A DNA stretch of 64,000 nt. It comes from Notolepis coatsorum. Taxonomy: Eukaryota > Chordata > Actinopteri > Aulopiformes > Paralepididae. Numbering within the stretch: the stretch's first letter is position 1; the number at the start of each line of letters is the position of its first letter. The stretch covers positions 80,247,078-80,311,077 of the forward strand of contig OZ020589.1 in NCBI GenBank assembly GCA_963971535.1. Reading direction: 5' to 3'. A program made the position numbers and the translations under genes. Under the pieces are notes generated by a model. It did not search any database. It was given only the letters and a program-made list of their open reading frames with translations, and was not told the origin of the DNA. Below are positions 34,149 to 44,819 of the stretch, piece after piece.

Positions 34149-35842
34149 CTATTTAGAGAAATCCCTCTTTGTGTGGTACAGAGCGAAGCATTTGTCACGA
34201 TGCAGGGGGACTTTGCACGATGTGCAAAAATATCTGGTCTCACTCCTGATGCCACGCCTACTGCAGACACGACATTTCCTACACGGTAGCTTTTTCTTCG
34301 GGGTGGCTTTGTATGCAACCATTACATGCTTCACAAAGCCACCCACTAATCTGCTCTGCGGGTCCCCCAGTGGGGCCCTAGGGTCGACACGCCCCACCTG
34401 CTCAGCCCCTGCCTCCTCCTCATCCCCACCCCCTGCCTCCTCCCCTGCCTCCTCCCCTGCCTCCTCCCCTGCCTCCGCCTCCATCTCCGCTGTCACCCCA
34501 GGAATCTTCTTCTCCTTACCGTCTGTGTAGGTCCGCGCCACAGCCCTGGTGAACCGGAAGAGGTTGGAGTAATGCCCTTGTGGGTGCTTTTTTTTGTACA
34601 AGACAAAAGCGTTGAACATACATATTTGGATCAGATACATCACAAACTTTTTGGTCCACTTTCCAGTCTTACGTGTAACCGGATAGTACGATATATTCTG
34701 ATCCAGCTGATCGACGCCGTTCATGAATTTATTGTACTCCATGATTGATGATGGCTTGAGCATCTCCACCCTCAGCGCTTTGCCCTTCTTCTGCTTCTGC
34801 CACACCATCGCCTTTTCCATGGTGTCCTCGTGGTAGCTGCTGATGGTCTTCACGATTCTTTTATCGCGCCATGCCACGATCAGGACCTCCTTGTTGTTGA
34901 CCGCAATGCGCTCCCCCACACCGATGTCACGTTTGGTCATGTTCTTGATGATGGCTGGCTCGCCCCGGTGCTTCCTGAGGGTACCACAGACGTCGGTCCT
35001 CAACTGTCGGAGCCTGGCGGACATACGTACCGAGTTGTAGAAGTTGTCCATGAAGAGCGTATAGCCGGCCCCAGACAGACGTCCAAGCAGACCGACGACC
35101 GTGTCCCCCAGGAGCGAGCCTTCCCGACAATATGGCTTAAATGAAAAGCAATATCCTGTGCGAGATTCGCACAGGAAGTAAGACTTGATACCATAGCGGG
35201 TGGGCTTGTTTGGGTTGTAGACCCGGAAGGTCAGGCGGCCTCGCCATGCCATCACCCCCTCGTCAATGGCGAGCTCGCGTTCAGGCTGGTACAGCTCCTT
35301 GCACCTCGCGTTTACATGGTCGACTACAGGGCGTACTTTGCACAATTAGTCTCTAACCTCCAGGGAAGTATTGTCCGCAAAGTGGAGGAATCGCCAGATC
35401 AATTGGAACCTGTTGCGTGGCATGGTCTCAGAGTAGTATGGTGTGCACATCATGTCGTCAGTGGTCCACATCTGGTCCACGCAAGGCTTCCGCAGGACAC
35501 TGCTAAGGAAATTGAGTCCGAGGAACTTCTTCAGCTCCTTCAATGTGAGGGGCTTCCAAAGCAGTGCCCTGCTACTGGTTAGCGTGGGGTCCAGCCGGGC
35601 AATGGACTGCTCAGCGTAGAGGTTGGACTGGGCAACAATAGAGTTCAGAAAAGAATCTGTCAGGAACAGATCCATCCATTTCGCAGGCCGGTAAGATCTG
35701 AGTGCCATGGCGTCCTGGAGCAACCCCGGTTGGGCTGTGAAGGGGATCCTTTGAGGCACCCAGCCCTCACGAGACCAGGCATTCTCCTCTTCCTGGCGGA
35801 TCGCAGCCCTGCTCTTCGCTCCTCCACGTCGCACGCCACGAC
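34149..35842 (-). pseudogene. piggyBac transposase, catalytic exon with one in-frame TAA
   Basis: This exon enters in phase 1 (acceptor ATTGACAG|GT) and runs to a stop at 34149. The first part includes GLLQDAMALRSYRPAKWMDL and LKELKKFLGLNF; the rest includes ELAIDEGVMAWRGRLTFR, YTLFMDNFYNS and YNKFMNGVDQLDQN, carrying the three Asp of the piggyBac DDD site. The C-terminus has a cysteine-rich domain (CRKCRVC, CTSCKVPLH, KCF) that binds the terminal repeats. A TAA at 35346-35348 interrupts VRD and LCKVRP in the same frame, so the gene is probably dead or very recently inactivated. An acidic EEAGEEAGEEAG repeat lies before the Cys domain. Confidence 0.93.
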
Positions 35843-36018
35843 CTGTCAATTATACAAATATACTATAACACCCCTACTGTAGACATTCATATGCCACGTA
35901 GTTACAAACTGTGTGAGTGAATGAGTGAGTGCGTGTGGGGTTCAGATGTCAGAGCTGGACGTGGTGTGGGGGTCAGAGGTCAGAGCTGGAAGTGGTGTGC
36001 AGAGTGAGGCCAACTTAC

Positions 36019-36081
36019 CTCTCTTAGATGTGCGTTTCCGCCCTGCAACGGGTTCCGGCATGTCCAGACTAGCATCCAGTT
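36019..36081 (-). CDS. piggyBac transposase exon 5 (63 nt)
   Basis: Phase 1 in and out; acceptor TTCTAG|AA, donor AGAGAG|GTAAGT. Encodes ELDASLDMPEPVAGRKRTSK, a basic stretch (GRKRTSKR) that could be a nuclear localisation signal. Fits the frame of the exons on both sides. Confidence 0.82.
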
Positions 36082-36176
36082 CTAGAATCACATGATGTAA
36101 TACATTACACTAGGGCAACGTATTGTCATTGTATTTACCACCATCACCACCAGACCAGGCCCTGCAGCAGCCTCAT

Positions 36177-36344
36177 GCAGCACTCCTCCATCACATCCAG
36201 AGAGCAGACTGTAACATGAGGAGGATCACTGTGTTCAACATGCAGCACTCCTCCATCACATCCAGAGAGCAGACTGTAACATGAGGAGGATCACTGTGTT
36301 CAACATGCAGCACTCCTCCATCACATCCAGAGAGCAGACTGTAA
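36177..36344. repeat. 65-bp direct repeats in a piggyBac intron
   Basis: About two and a half copies with CAGCACTCCTCCATCACATC, AGAGAGCAGACTGTAAC and ATGAGGAGGATCACTGTG. Confidence 0.9.
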
Positions 36345-36750
36345 CCCCCCCCCCCCCCCCCCCTCTTGTCCCAGCTCCCTGCAGACCCTCTCTAACCCCC
36401 CCCCCTCTTGTGCCCAGCTCCCTGCAGACCCTCTCTAACCCCCCCCCCCCTCTTGTCCCAGCTCCCTGCAGACCCTCTCTAACCCCCCCCCCCCCCCCCC
36501 CTCTTGTCCCAGCTCCCTGCAGACCCTCTCTAACCCCCCCCCCCCCTCTTGTCCCAGCTCCCTGCAGACCCTCTCTAACCCCCCCCCCCCCCTCTTGTCC
36601 CAGCTCCCTGCAGACCCCCTCTAACCCCCCCCCCCCCCCTCTTGTCCCAGCTCCCTGCAGACCCTCTCTAACCCCCCCCCCCCCCCTCTTGTCCCAGCTC
36701 CCTGCAGACCCTCTCTAACCCCCCCCCCCCCCTCTTGTCCCAGCTCCCTG
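36344..36750. repeat. Poly-C minisatellite, about 8 copies
   Basis: Units of about 50-60 bp alternate a run of 10-20 C with CTCTTGTCCCAGCTCCCTGC and AGACCCTCTCTAA. The complementary strand has long G-runs at regular spacing. Pro-rich open frames are artefacts. Confidence 0.94.
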
Positions 36751-36762
36751 CGTCCCAATTAC

Positions 36763-36834
36763 CTGCAGGAGTAGAATGTGATCCCATGTCGTTGCCAGTC
36801 TCAGCGTCACTATCGGCAGGGTCTGCGCCAGAAT
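36763..36834 (-). CDS. piggyBac transposase exon 4 (72 nt)
   Basis: Phase 1 in and out; acceptor AATTCAG|AT, donor CCTGCAG|GTAATT. Encodes the acidic, serine-rich DSGADPADSDAETGNDMG. Together with exons 1-3 it makes a long disordered acidic N-terminal region, as is common in piggyBac transposases. Confidence 0.82.
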
Positions 36835-36923
36835 CTGAATTGGATTAAATTCATTCAGTAAGTAAGTCTCACAAAACACAATAGTAATACATTTACACAT
36901 ACATAAATGTAGTTAGTACATAC

Positions 36924-36971
36924 CCAAGCATGTTGGTGTATTGGCCCCGGATTCGGTTTCGGAGTGTTCTG
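36924..36971 (-). CDS. piggyBac transposase exon 3 (48 nt)
   Basis: Phase 1 in and out; acceptor CACAG or ACAG|CA, donor GCTTGG|GTATGT. Encodes AEHSETESGANTPTCLG. The acceptor has a second AG three bases on; the one chosen keeps the frame, but both do, differing by one residue. Confidence 0.78.
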
Positions 36972-37319
36972 CTGTGTGAACACAAAATAAATCAGCGGCC
37001 ATCAAAGCATGTACATGTGTGTGTGTTGTAATCAATGGAATTTTACATATGCTACACAACCATGCATTTAAATATAGGCCTCGCCATGTGCCCATGCCAT
37101 TGTGTATGTGTGTGCTGTAATCAATGGAATTTGCATATAGAGGCCTCACCATGTACTGCGAAGTTCAAAGGTGTTGGAGAGGATGCATGCCTTTTGATCT
37201 TGTGTGTGTGTGTGTGTACACACACTGCACACACACACACACACATACACACACACATCAAATGGCATGGGGTGAGGCATCTACACACACACACACACAC
37301 ACATCCATGTAACTAAATG

Positions 37320-39165
37320 TAGTGGCCTGTACATGCCTACTATATCCTATATCATTCAACTATCGATTTGAACATGCACAAAACAATATTCACATTGCAA
37401 CATGATACCAATTACCACGTCGACCACCACCACCACGTCGTATCATGCCCAGCATGCAACTATTATCACTTACATGATAGCTACACACTTCAAAGAGCCA
37501 CTTCAAAGGGCGTGCACATGCACACACACACACACAAGACCATTACAACCTAACTGTAGCACATGGTGGCGTGGCCTGTACTACATGCCTACTATATCCT
37601 ATATCATTCAACTATCGATTTGAACATGCACAAAACAATATTCACATTGCAACATGATACCAATTACCACGTCGACCACCACCACCACGTCGTATCATGC
37701 CCAGCATGCAACTATTATCACTTACATGATAGCTACACACTTCAAAGAGCCACTTCAAAGGGCGTGCACATGCACACACACACACTAGGGGTGGGACGAT
37801 ACATCGATCCAGATCGATACATCGATGTAATTATCAACAATCGAATCGGATCGATGCGATGTAATAAGATCGATTCATATCGATACTCTTATTTTGAAAA
37901 TCCTGTGGCGAGTCTCATATCCGCCCAAGAACAACAGCAGTAGCTCCGTGTGTGTAGATGTTACAGCATAGCATTCTCCCTTTCTGTGTGTGTGTGTGTG
38001 CGCGCGTCTTTGGAAAGACCAGATGAGGTCAGAGGAGTTTGATGTTTAAATGTTATTTAAACATAAACAATATAATACATAATACATGTAGGCCTATACA
38101 TGATCATGCAACATCAACAAATTGTTGTAGGAACGGTTTGGGAGAGGGAGGTTGTGAGTTTTGAGTTCCAAAAAATGTAGCTTAAAGTTTAAAGCTCAAT
38201 ATATAAAAACGTGGCACTTTACAGTGAACAGGAGGTCTATTTGTATTAAAAACAATAGATTGATTTTCCTTTAAATGTCTGGAAGAGCTCAAAAATACAA
38301 ATGTCAAATGATATTTTCATTACCTTTTTTTTGTTGATCTAAATGTTACTGATTGTGTTAAATGGGCATATGATATCATCTCATATTGATCGCAGGCACC
38401 TGAATCTAATCGTATTGTATCGTGAGAGACTTTGTGATATCGGCAAATATCGTATCGTTGTCCAAAGAATCGATATCGTATCGTATCATGATGAAACTGG
38501 TGATTCCCACCCCTAACACACACACAAGACCATTACAACCTAACTGTAGCACATGGTGGCGTGGCCTGTACTACATGCCTACTATATCCTATATCATTCA
38601 ACTATCGATTTGAACATGCACAAAACAATATTCACATTGCAACATGATACCAATTACCACGTCGACCACCACCACCACGTCGTATCATGCCCAGCATGCA
38701 ACTATTATCACTTACATGATAGCTACACACTTCAAAGAGCCACTTCAAAGGGCGTGCACATGCACACACACACACACGCACACAAGACCATTACAACCTA
38801 ACTGTAGCACATGGTGGCGTGGCCTGTACTACATGCCTACTATATCCTATATCATTCAACTATCGATTTGAACATGCACAAAACAATATTCACATTGCAA
38901 CATGATACCAATTACCACGTCGACCACCACCACCACGTCGTATCATGCCCAGCATGCAACTATTATCACTTACATGATAGCTACACACTTCAAAGAGCCA
39001 CTTCAAAGGGCGTGCACATGCACACACACACACACGCACACAAGACCATTACAACCTAACTGTAGCACATGGTGGCGTGGCCTGTACTACATGCCTACTA
39101 TATCCTATATCATTCAACTATCGATTTGAACATGCACAAAACAATATTCACATTGCATTAGTAAA
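37320..39165 (-). repeat. About 258-bp tandem repeat derived from a transposase exon-intron boundary
   Basis: About four and a half copies of a unit containing CTATCGATTTGAACATGCAC, AATATTCACATTGCA and CCACCACCACCACGTCGT. The last partial copy (39069-39176) runs straight into transposase exon 2. Its first exon bases, on the minus strand GGTGGTGGTCGACAGGGC, correspond to the CGACCACCACC part of every unit. One unit is split by the MITE at 37786-38515. Confidence 0.88.
37786..38515. mobile_element. hAT-like MITE (TAGGGGTGGGA family) in the 258-bp array
   Basis: Ends TAGGGGTGGGACGATAC and GATTCCCACCCCTA, set in a CA repeat so an 8-bp ACACACAC duplication is likely but not provable. Same family as 25285-26625; related internal sequence (ACTCTTATTTTGAAAATCC) also occurs near 59556. 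Confidence 0.82.
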
Positions 39166-39175
39166 CATGACGTAC

Positions 39176-39283
39176 CGTTGCCCTGTCGACCACCACCGCG
39201 TCCGACTCCCACGTCTGAATCGTGCGATGAATCAGACTCATACCTCCGACCCAAGCCGAGATCATCGTCAGATGATTCCGGAG
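39176..39283 (-). CDS. piggyBac transposase exon 2 (108 nt)
   Basis: Phase 1 in and out; acceptor ATTCTAG|CT, donor GCAACG|GTACGT. Encodes PESSDDDLGLGRRYESDSSH and a Gly/Arg-rich end (GVGRGGGRQGNG). Its 3' part is the apparent seed of the 258-bp array in the next intron. Confidence 0.85.
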
Positions 39284-39561
39284 CTAGAATATAATAAATG
39301 CATATCAGCGTTAGGTTTGGCAAACTAACGTTACATAGTCACAGAATAAGCGGTAGGTAAATCATCAAATACACGTTTCACACACACACACAATCACATG
39401 CATATCGCCGGCGTTGGTTTGTCGAACTAACGTTACATAGTCACAGTATGTAAATCATCAAATACACGTTTCACACACACACACAATCACATGCATATCG
39501 GCGTTGGTTTGTCGAACTAACGTTACATAGTCACAGTATGTAAATCATCAAATACACGTTT

Positions 39562-39593
<32 letters not shown>

Positions 39594-39608
39594 AGACCGT
39601 GTAATTAC

Positions 39609-39933
39609 CTGGTGGTTCCCAATCGGCGCTCCCATCAGATTCGTGGGCGGTAGAATCGCTGTCCCCTGACTCGCATGAAGAAGCTATGACCACAGCGGCA
39701 GCCTTCCTCTTCCTCGAACTGCGTCGGGTAGAGCCGCTCCCGGTCCCGGGGCGAGACGCGTTACTGGGCCCAGCAACGGTCTCACGGCTCTCTCCGATCG
39801 GAGCTACCAAAGACGTTGGTGCTGTTGGTGCTGCTGCTGCTTGAACAACCGCGGGTCCAAACGCCAGCTTCGTCTGAACAAAGCGACCCGCCGCCGGATT
39901 GTCCCCTCGCTTTCCTACACTACGTCTCTTCAT
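39609..39933 (-). CDS. piggyBac transposase exon 1 with start codon
   Basis: Start at 39933 gives MKRRSVGKRGDNPAAGRFVQ, then an Ala/Pro-rich stretch, a basic cluster (TRRSSRKRKAAAVV, likely nuclear localisation) and an acidic end (SCESGDSDSTAHESDGSADW). It ends in phase 1 at CACCAG|GTAATT. The 600 bp between it and the terminal repeat would hold promoter and 5' UTR; nothing specific was recognised apart from a CT repeat at 40157-40212. Confidence 0.88.
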
Positions 39934-40551
39934 ACTGATCTAATAATCTAAATGAAACTACTAACTGATCAAACTACTATTACTACTACTGAAATATACT
40001 ACCTAGACTACACACTAATCCCTCGAATAGTACTACTACTTAGCACGACTAAGTACTTTCTAAAGCACAGCTGAAACCTTACAATTAGTCTGATACTACC
40101 ACTATACTGTATAACACTATAAATATAGACTATAGGCTGATCTCAATTCAAATATCTCTCTCAATCTCTCTCTCTCTCTCTATCGCTCTATCTATCTCTC
40201 TCTCTCTCTCTCCTCCAAAACCTCGTCGATTCTGGGATCGCGCTAACGTTTTATACCTGTGGTTACATTGGCCAGGTATGCTGGCCAATCAAATGCCAGA
40301 TTCATTGTGGGGTACAATATTCCCCCTATTGTGATAGTGTTAGAAAATAGGGGGACACTGCCACCTAGTGAAATTTGAGAGGAAATGCAGTTTACGGTTA
40401 AAATTTTCTTCCAAAAGCTCGGCGGTGAAGTTCAGACGGGGAAAATCGAAAAAAGATGTAAACAGATCAAAGACGCTGTACAGCGTCCTCGGCACCTTGA
40501 GCATGGCCGGGAAAGACGTTGTAAATCGTTTCTAGGCACCCAAAGTGTTAA

Positions 40552-41800
40552 AAACAGATAGACACATAGAGCTAAAAAGTGGCGAAGGGGAAAAGTCTAT
40601 TCAGGTTGTTGTTATAGTCCGCATATCAGATCCTCTACTCCGTGGCAGTTAGCCCGTCCTGGCCCTGCCTGGTTGTGGAGCTTGATAGCTACTGGCACAA
40701 AGGACTGCCCGAAGCGCTTTGTGGTATGCAGGGGCAGTGTTGAATGTCGGATATTGCGTATTGGCTAGACATCATAACCTGGACTATACAGTATATAGAG
40801 AGAAGGAATAAAACGCTGAGAGACAGAATCCGTGTATCAAGGAAGCAACATTTTTATTTGTGAAGGTCGCTCTTGTATACACACACTCAGCTGGTGTTAA
40901 TGAGTCCATCACTCAGCTGGTGTCAATCAGTCAATCACTCTGAATGGATGACTGGAGAGCACACTCTTTATTGTCAACAGGGAGGATGAGTCGCGTGTCT
41001 ATACTTTCCGTAGCCGCATTTCTGCAGTACGCTCTCTGATTGGCCGACGACAGTTTCTACACTGGTTAGGCTTAGGCACTCTTTCGAAGTAGGTTAAGGT
41101 TAGAGTTTGTCTTAGAGCGTGACGGCAAGTTCTTTCGACGGTTAAGCTTAGGCACTCTTTCGAAGTTGGTTAAGGTTAGAGTTTGTCTTAGAGCATGGCG
41201 ATAGAACGCCAGGTAGTTTGCAGGCTGTTCGACGCGGAAATGGGCAAAGACACAGCTCGTCACGCGATTGGGCAAACATGTCAGTGGCCAATCGGAGAGC
41301 GTCAGTCAGTGGCCAATCAGAGAGCGTCCTGCAGAAATGCGGCTACGGAAAGTATAGACGCGGATGAGTCTGTGGCTAAACATGCTCCGCATTGCTGTCA
41401 GCTCATCATGGAGGGGGTGGCAGGGGTCCTCAAGGATGGCGTACAGCTTCCTCCTCGTCCTCCCCTCTGCCACAGGTCAGCTCCCACCACAGCGCTCGCT
41501 TTCTTCGCCAGTTTGTTTAGCTCGTCTGTGTTGGTATTTCCCCCCCCCAGCATACCACAGTGAAGAAAAGGGCACTAGCAGCAACCACAGACTGGTAGAA
41601 CAGTTTGCTGCAGACATTCAGATTAAGATTCAGACAACTTTATTGATCCCGCGTGGGGCAATTCATTGAAGGGCCTGAGCCCCTCTGTCCGTTCCTGTAG
41701 AGGGCCTCAGTGTTGTCCATCCAGTCCAGTTTGTTGTTCATGAGAACACCCAAGAATTTATAATTCTCCACCATCGCAAATGCTGTGGTAAAGAAAAAAT
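40552..41800 (-). repeat. Minus-strand LINE fragment interrupted by a MITE
   Basis: On the minus strand the part at about 41655-41790 encodes ENYKFLGVLMNNKLDWMDNT and EALYRNGQRG, and about 41550-41620 encodes FYQSVV-type sequence: the C-terminal end of a fish non-LTR reverse-transcriptase polyprotein. A tail motif TTTATTGATCCCGCGTGGGG lies between them. It continues the same LINE-tail sequence seen left of the piggyBac. Frames are broken. Confidence 0.65.
40993..41362. mobile_element. Foldback hAT-type MITE, 8-bp TSD GATGAGTC
   Basis: GATGAGTC at 40985-40992 and 41363-41370. Long inverted ends share GTCTATACTTTCCGTAGCCG, CATTTCTGCAG and CGCTCTCTGATTGGCC. Inside, TTAGGCACTCTTTCGAAG followed by GGTTAAGGTTAGAGTTTGTC is present twice in tandem. 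A fragment of the family lies at 4590-4762. Confidence 0.88.
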
Positions 41801-42295
41801 GTGCTAGACAGTCAAGAGTGACAAGCTACAGAAGATGGCAACAAACGATAGTACGAGTGATGAAGAGGACGAAACAGAACATTTCATTGCCCTGGAATAA
41901 AAAAACTTTTTTACTTTAAATTTTTTGGACTTAAGTAGAAACTTTTTTACTTTTACTCAAGTGTGTTAGCCAGATACTCTGACTTTTACTTGAGTACGAT
42001 TTTGAGACGGTACCCATACTTTCACTTAAGTATAATTTCTGGGTACTTTTTACACCCCAAAGCACTTGGTTAAGAATATAGTTTACAAACTTTACAGGAT
42101 CCTGCAATGTTTTTTATTTGTATTATAATTTTTTTCTGATAACGTTCTCATACTGATCTTTGAATAATCTGTGTAATTTCGGAGAGCTGATTGGAACCCA
42201 CAGCATCACACGGTACACACCTCAGCTGACGAGGCCACTGGGCCACTGTCCCTCTGTCCAGTGGATCCTGAGACTGTTCTTACTTGTCTTGGCAG

Positions 42296-42393
42296 ATCTC
42301 GGCTCCCAGGACTCCTGCTACGACATCCCCAGGTCCTTTCCATCCGACAAAACCTGTTCGTTTGACTTCAACGAGAGCTTCAACAGCTACTTC
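42296..42393 (+). CDS. gab1: gab1 exon with CYDIP motif
   Basis: A 98-nt exon; acceptor TTGGCAG|AT after a T/C-rich tract, donor TACTTC|GTGAGT. It takes the phase-1 G from the exon ending 11325 to make Asp and leaves in phase 0. The peptide LGSQDSCYDIPRSFPSDKTC carries a YxxP site matching the conserved GAB1 segment. The rest is FDFNESFNSYF. Its preceding intron is about 31 kb. Confidence 0.95.
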
Positions 42394-42407
42394 GTGAGTG
42401 TTTTTAA

Positions 42408-42545
42408 CCCTTTCACTGCCGCACTACCAAACTGTTAACCCTTTCACTGCAACAATACAGAAGGTTAACCCTTTCACTGCCACACGACAGAAGGTTAACC
42501 CTTTGTAATAAAGGGTTAACATTCTGTAGTGTGGTAGTGAAAGGG
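42408..42545. mobile_element. Tiny piggyBac-like MITE just after a splice donor
   Basis: TTAA at 42404-42407 and 42546-42549; ends CCCTTTCACTGCC and GGTAGTGAAAGGG. Internally TTAACCCTTTCACTGC is repeated in tandem three to four times, and the whole can fold into a hairpin. It begins 14 bp after the exon end at 42393. Confidence 0.8.
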
Positions 42546-42731
42546 TTAATGGGGTTATTTTCTGGCTCACTGGAGGGCACAACTCTTAAATCCGATAGAG
42601 GCGAAGAAAGTATAATATATCTTTTATGTGCCTGGAGGTTTAGACTGAGAGTAGTGAGACTGTGGCCTTTTACATTCTGTGTGTGTGTGTGTACGTGCTT
42701 GTATCTGTGTGTGTGTCTTCCCGCCCTTCAG

Positions 42732-43029
42732 AAAAACAAAGGCATGATGCCTGTGGGCAGCCAGTCCACGGAGGAGGTCGACCAGAACTACGTGCCCATG
42801 GGCACTAACTCCCCGTCACACCATCACTCGTCCAGCCTGTCTGAGCCCATAATGGAGCCCAACTACGTGCCCATGACCCCAGGCCCGGCAGAGTTCTCCT
42901 CCCTGGGCAAGCAGGTGCCCCCGCCCGCCCACATGGGCTTCCGTTCTAGCCCCAAGACCCCCCCACGCAGGCCCATGCCCGACTGCCAGCCCCCGCCCGT
43001 AGACCGCAACCTCAAACCGGACCGCAAAG
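42732..43029 (+). CDS. gab1: gab1 exon: MET/GRB2 binding region, two YVPM sites
   Basis: A 298-nt exon, phase 0 in and phase 1 out (AAAG|GTAGGT). It encodes [15 protein letters not shown] (Tyr codon 42789-42791) and [18 protein letters not shown] (Tyr codon 42864-42866), two YxxM sites for the p85 subunit of PI3K. It then has [20 protein letters not shown] and [13 protein letters not shown]. The last contains PxxxRxxKP, the atypical motif recognised by the GRB2 C-terminal SH3 domain; in mammals this part also makes up the MET-binding domain. All these are intact, so signalling function is expected to be conserved. Confidence 0.97.
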
Positions 43030-43420
43030 GTAGGTGGGCCATGTATGTGGGGGTGTCTGTGTTCAGGCGTGATGTGTAGGGATGCACTCATACAGGTATT
43101 GGATGTCAGGGCAACACCAGGTTAAAACAGGGTATCTGTGTTGGAAGGATTTCCTCACTACTAAAATCTGACATCCACCAGAAATCAGGAATCTAAATAA
43201 AATTACTTGATTTTCTGCATTCTCTATTTATTCATTAAATTAAGGATGTTAGATCTCTAATGGACCACATTGATTATATAATTATATATGTTGTTTTTGT
43301 CCACTGACCCAAAAAGAAAAGGTTAGTAACTTTTATGTTAGTAAAAGGAATGGATTGTATCGGTGCTCCAAATCTGCTGGTGCTTGAAATGTAGTACTCA
43401 GTATCTGTAGTGCAAAAGTG

Positions 43421-43800
43421 GTATCAGTGCCTCCCTAGTGGTATCGGTGTCTCCCTAATGGTATCAGTGCCTCCCTAGTGGTATAGCTGCATCCCTAATG
43501 GTATCGGTGTCTCCCTAATGGTATCGGTCCCTCCCTAATGGTATCAGTGCCTCCCTAGTGGTATCGGTCCCTCCCTAATGGTATCAGTGCCTCCCTAATG
43601 GTATCGGTGTCTCCCTAATGGTATCGGTGTCTCCCTAATGGTATCGGTGCCTCCCTAGTGGTATCGGTCCCTCCCTAATGGTATCAGTGCCTCCCTAGTG
43701 GTATCGGTGTCTCCCTAATGGTATCAGTCCCTCCCTAGTGGTATCGGTGTCTCCCTAATGGTATTGTTGCCTCCCTAATGGTATCGGTGCATCCCTTATG
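43421..43800. repeat. 20-bp minisatellite, 19 copies
   Basis: Exact 20-bp period with the pattern GTATCGGTGTCTCCCTAATG; variable sites are C/T/A in GGTGTC, GGTCCC, AGTGCC and A/G in CTAATG or CTAGTG. Confidence 0.96.
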
Positions 43801-44040
43801 GTGTGTGTATTTCTGCGTGGGTGGGTGCAAGCGTGAGTGCATGTGTGTATGCATATTAATGTAGACCCATGCCATTCTTTTGTTCTAGGGTTGATGTTTT
43901 TTTGCTATCTTTGTTGGTTTTGCCTACCTTTGCTTCTCAATGCTCTGTTGTGACTACTGTGTTGGTTTTGCCTACCTTTGCTTCTCAACACTGTCTCATT
44001 CCTCACTTTCTGTCCCAAAACACTCGACTCCCATTTTCAC

Positions 44041-44400
44041 TAGGGATGTCCGATATCATAGGCCTACCGATATTATTGGCCGATATTGGCATTAAAATGT
44101 GATATCGAAAAATATCTATCGCTTTTAATTTTTTTTTTTTTTTTTTTACATTTCTATAACCTTTATTTACCCAGGCAAGCAAGTAAGAACAAATTCTGAT
44201 TTTATTTATTGTCAAAAGTATGCATAATGTTGTGTTAATTCCACAACAAGAGATATGTAATGTTAATTACCTGAAATTATTCCGTTTTGGGGGGATGGGG
44301 GGGGGGGGGACCCTGCATATATCGGTTGGTATCGGAAATTAAGAGTTGGACAATATCGGTATATCGGTATCAGTAAAAAAGCCAATATCGAGCATCCCTA
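44041..44400. mobile_element. hAT-type MITE, 8-bp TSD ATTTTCAC
   Basis: Starts TAGGGATGTCCGATATC and ends CGAGCATCCCTA; ATTTTCAC at 44033-44040 and 44401-44408. Subterminal GATATCGG/CCGATA motifs. No coding. Confidence 0.9.
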
Positions 44401-44819
44401 ATTTTCACCGCTCCTGGGTATGAAACACTTACATTTCATCAGTTGTACTCCGTTATTAAAGCGCTAAATAGTTTATCATTGAACGCTATTAAAAGACTGG
44501 CTGAGCCACCACCTTCCCTCACTAAGCGCTTTGTCCTCAACCAAATCCACAAACAGCCTATCTCTGCTGTTGCTGAGGGTGCTTTAGTGCCACATCCTCG
44601 CTCCTCCAACACAGTTGGGTCCTTGTCAAAGGCACTTTTGTCCCCCGGTTCAAGAGGCCCTATGGATCGTTTTGGAGGGTGGTGGGGTGGGGGGTTGGTC
44701 CCTGTGCCATGGTGCGCGCGGAGACACCTCTGTCCCTATTGTCCCATTGATCTGAATAGAACCCTTTGATGAAACTTGAGTCCCTAGCAGACCTACTATC
44801 AAGGGGGACTTACCATCCA

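Larger units (their letters stand above)
30802..40547 (-). mobile_element. Complete piggyBac transposon, 9.75 kb, TTAA TSD
   Basis: Terminal inverted repeats CACTTTGGGTGCC (30802) and GGCACCCAAAGTG (ending 40547) are flanked by TTAA at 30798-30801 and 40548-40551. The flanks rejoin into LINE-tail sequence paralogous to about 29510-29600, where the corresponding TTAAAAAC is unoccupied. A six-exon minus-strand transposase gene (39933 to 34149) can be assembled with every intron in phase 1, giving 770 codons. It is large for a piggyBac because introns and the 3' region are swollen by five different tandem arrays and one hAT MITE. Confidence 0.93.

Noticed and set aside
34171-35144. Plus-strand open frames opposite the piggyBac transposase
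   Set aside because: Antisense shadows; the minus strand has the domains and catalytic motifs.
35346-35348. Splicing around the TAA in the piggyBac exon
   Set aside because: The protein is continuous across the stop (VRD then LCKVRP) and no GT..AG pair was seen that would remove only this codon.
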